Shown here: positions 63,819-64,000 of the stretch, piece by piece
Position numbering within the stretch: position 1 is the first letter of the stretch
Layout: each line of letters starts with the position of its first letter
From: Salegentibacter sp. Hel_I_6
GTDB taxonomy: Bacteria > Bacteroidota > Bacteroidia > Flavobacteriales > Flavobacteriaceae
Reading direction: 5' to 3'
Length of the DNA: 64,000 nt
Assembly (NCBI RefSeq): GCF_000745315.1
Contig: NZ_JQNQ01000001.1
Span: 1,674,001 to 1,738,000 of the forward strand
Position numbers and translations under genes: made by a program
The notes under the pieces: model-generated
Told to the model about the DNA's origin: nothing
The model's database searches: none
Seen by the model: the letters and a program-made list of their open reading frames with translations, nothing else

Positions 63819-63850
63819 CACCGGCCAGCAATGGTCGGTGTTTTTATTTT
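63819..63850 (+). terminator. Terminator of the M16 operon
   Basis: 9-bp stem CACCGGCCA/TGGTCGGTG (63819-63827, 63832-63840), loop GCAA, followed by TTTTTATTTT. Confidence 0.88.
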
Positions 63851-63870
63851 AAACCAGATCGAATCTTTTT

Positions 63871-64000
63871 ATGAAAAACAAACCTGAAGTTTCGCTACTA
63901 CCAAATTACTTTAAAATTATCGCGCTTGCGATCACTGGCTTAGCTATAACACTTGCGCTATTAAGTTTTAATGAATTATTAAACTTAGATCCGAACATAT
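63871..64000 (+). CDS. start of a membrane protein (cut by the window edge)
   Basis: Open frame from the ATG at 63871 to the edge: 43 residues, MKNKPEVSLLPNYFKIIALAI then TGLAITLALLSFNELLNLDP. It has one hydrophobic helix and a polar N-terminus. Too little is present to identify a family. Confidence 0.5.
   Translation, partial: MKNKPEVSLLPNYFKIIALAITGLAITLALLSFNELLNLDPNI

Noticed and set aside
1..64000. Defence island, prophage, CRISPR or integrative element
   Set aside because: No transposase, integrase, Cas, restriction or phage genes, and no repeat-spacer pattern were seen; gene content is ordinary flavobacterial core.

Overview
The window is chromosomal DNA from a marine-type member of the Flavobacteriaceae (Bacteroidota), most like Salegentibacter, Gramella/Christiangramia or Zunongwangia. 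The evidence is low GC, a SprA gliding/type IX secretion gene, an alternative complex III operon, TonB-dependent receptor and energy-transducer genes, many Bacteroidota-only DUF families (DUF3098, DUF3127, DUF4199, DUF4301), and promoters with the Bacteroidota -7 box TAnnTTTG instead of sigma-70 boxes. I assign the family with confidence and the genus only tentatively. I saw no rRNA, tRNA, CRISPR array, insertion sequence or phage gene. The content is mostly core genome.

Layout. 1-9.3 kb (minus): sprA, cut by the left edge, follows ruvA by a few bases; maeB, a malic enzyme fused to a phosphotransacetylase-like domain, lies upstream. 9.4-14.1 kb: a TonB C-terminal-domain protein, queG, an NTF2-like secreted protein, and a ruvB-cytochrome P450 pair. 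14.2-26.2 kb (minus): one respiratory operon, actABCDEF followed by ctaC and ctaD, with a promoter before actA and a terminator after ctaD. It carries electrons from menaquinol through alternative complex III to an aa3-type oxidase. 26.4-33.9 kb: a SPOR protein, the rimP-nusA-infB operon with a terminator-like hairpin in its leader, a universal stress protein and an AsmA/DUF748-like protein. 34.1-39.5 kb: small membrane protein, metallophosphoesterase, an orphan 111-residue protein, then DUF3098-uppP-truB-tonB-like-tag, and aat on the other strand. 39.6-44.1 kb: DUF3127, flavin reductase, histidine kinase, thioesterase, HIT protein, greA and a Rieske-like lipoprotein.

44.1-50.6 kb: a TonB-dependent receptor controlled by a clear TPP riboswitch with its own terminator, so a predicted thiamine (or thiamine precursor) importer. 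Next are a hybrid histidine kinase with receiver and HPt domains and a convergent sigma-54 response regulator. 50.6-51.8 kb: two gene-poor stretches with structured non-coding RNA candidates around a small PepSY-like secreted protein. 51.8-55.1 kb (minus): an operon for a thiamine-binding-family protein, a PnuC-type transporter, a NadR-like kinase, DUF4301 and arfB. It may be the inner-membrane half of the vitamin uptake route whose outer-membrane half is the riboswitch-controlled receptor. 55.1-58.3 kb: GGGP-synthase-family and phosphopantetheinyl transferase genes, ahcY, and intergenic inverted repeats. 58.3-64 kb: DUF2007 protein, rplU-rpmA (L21 has an extra C-terminal nucleic-acid-binding-like domain), DUF4199 protein, a two-gene M16 protease operon, and the start of a further membrane protein.

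The least-explained signals are the paired RNA candidates near 50.7 and 51.6 kb, the hairpins before rimP and greA, the HhH-like tail on ActC, the extra heme domain on ActA, the Rho_N/HeH-like tail on L21, and the thiamine-linked operon with DUF4301. All calls come from reading the sequence; no database search was run.
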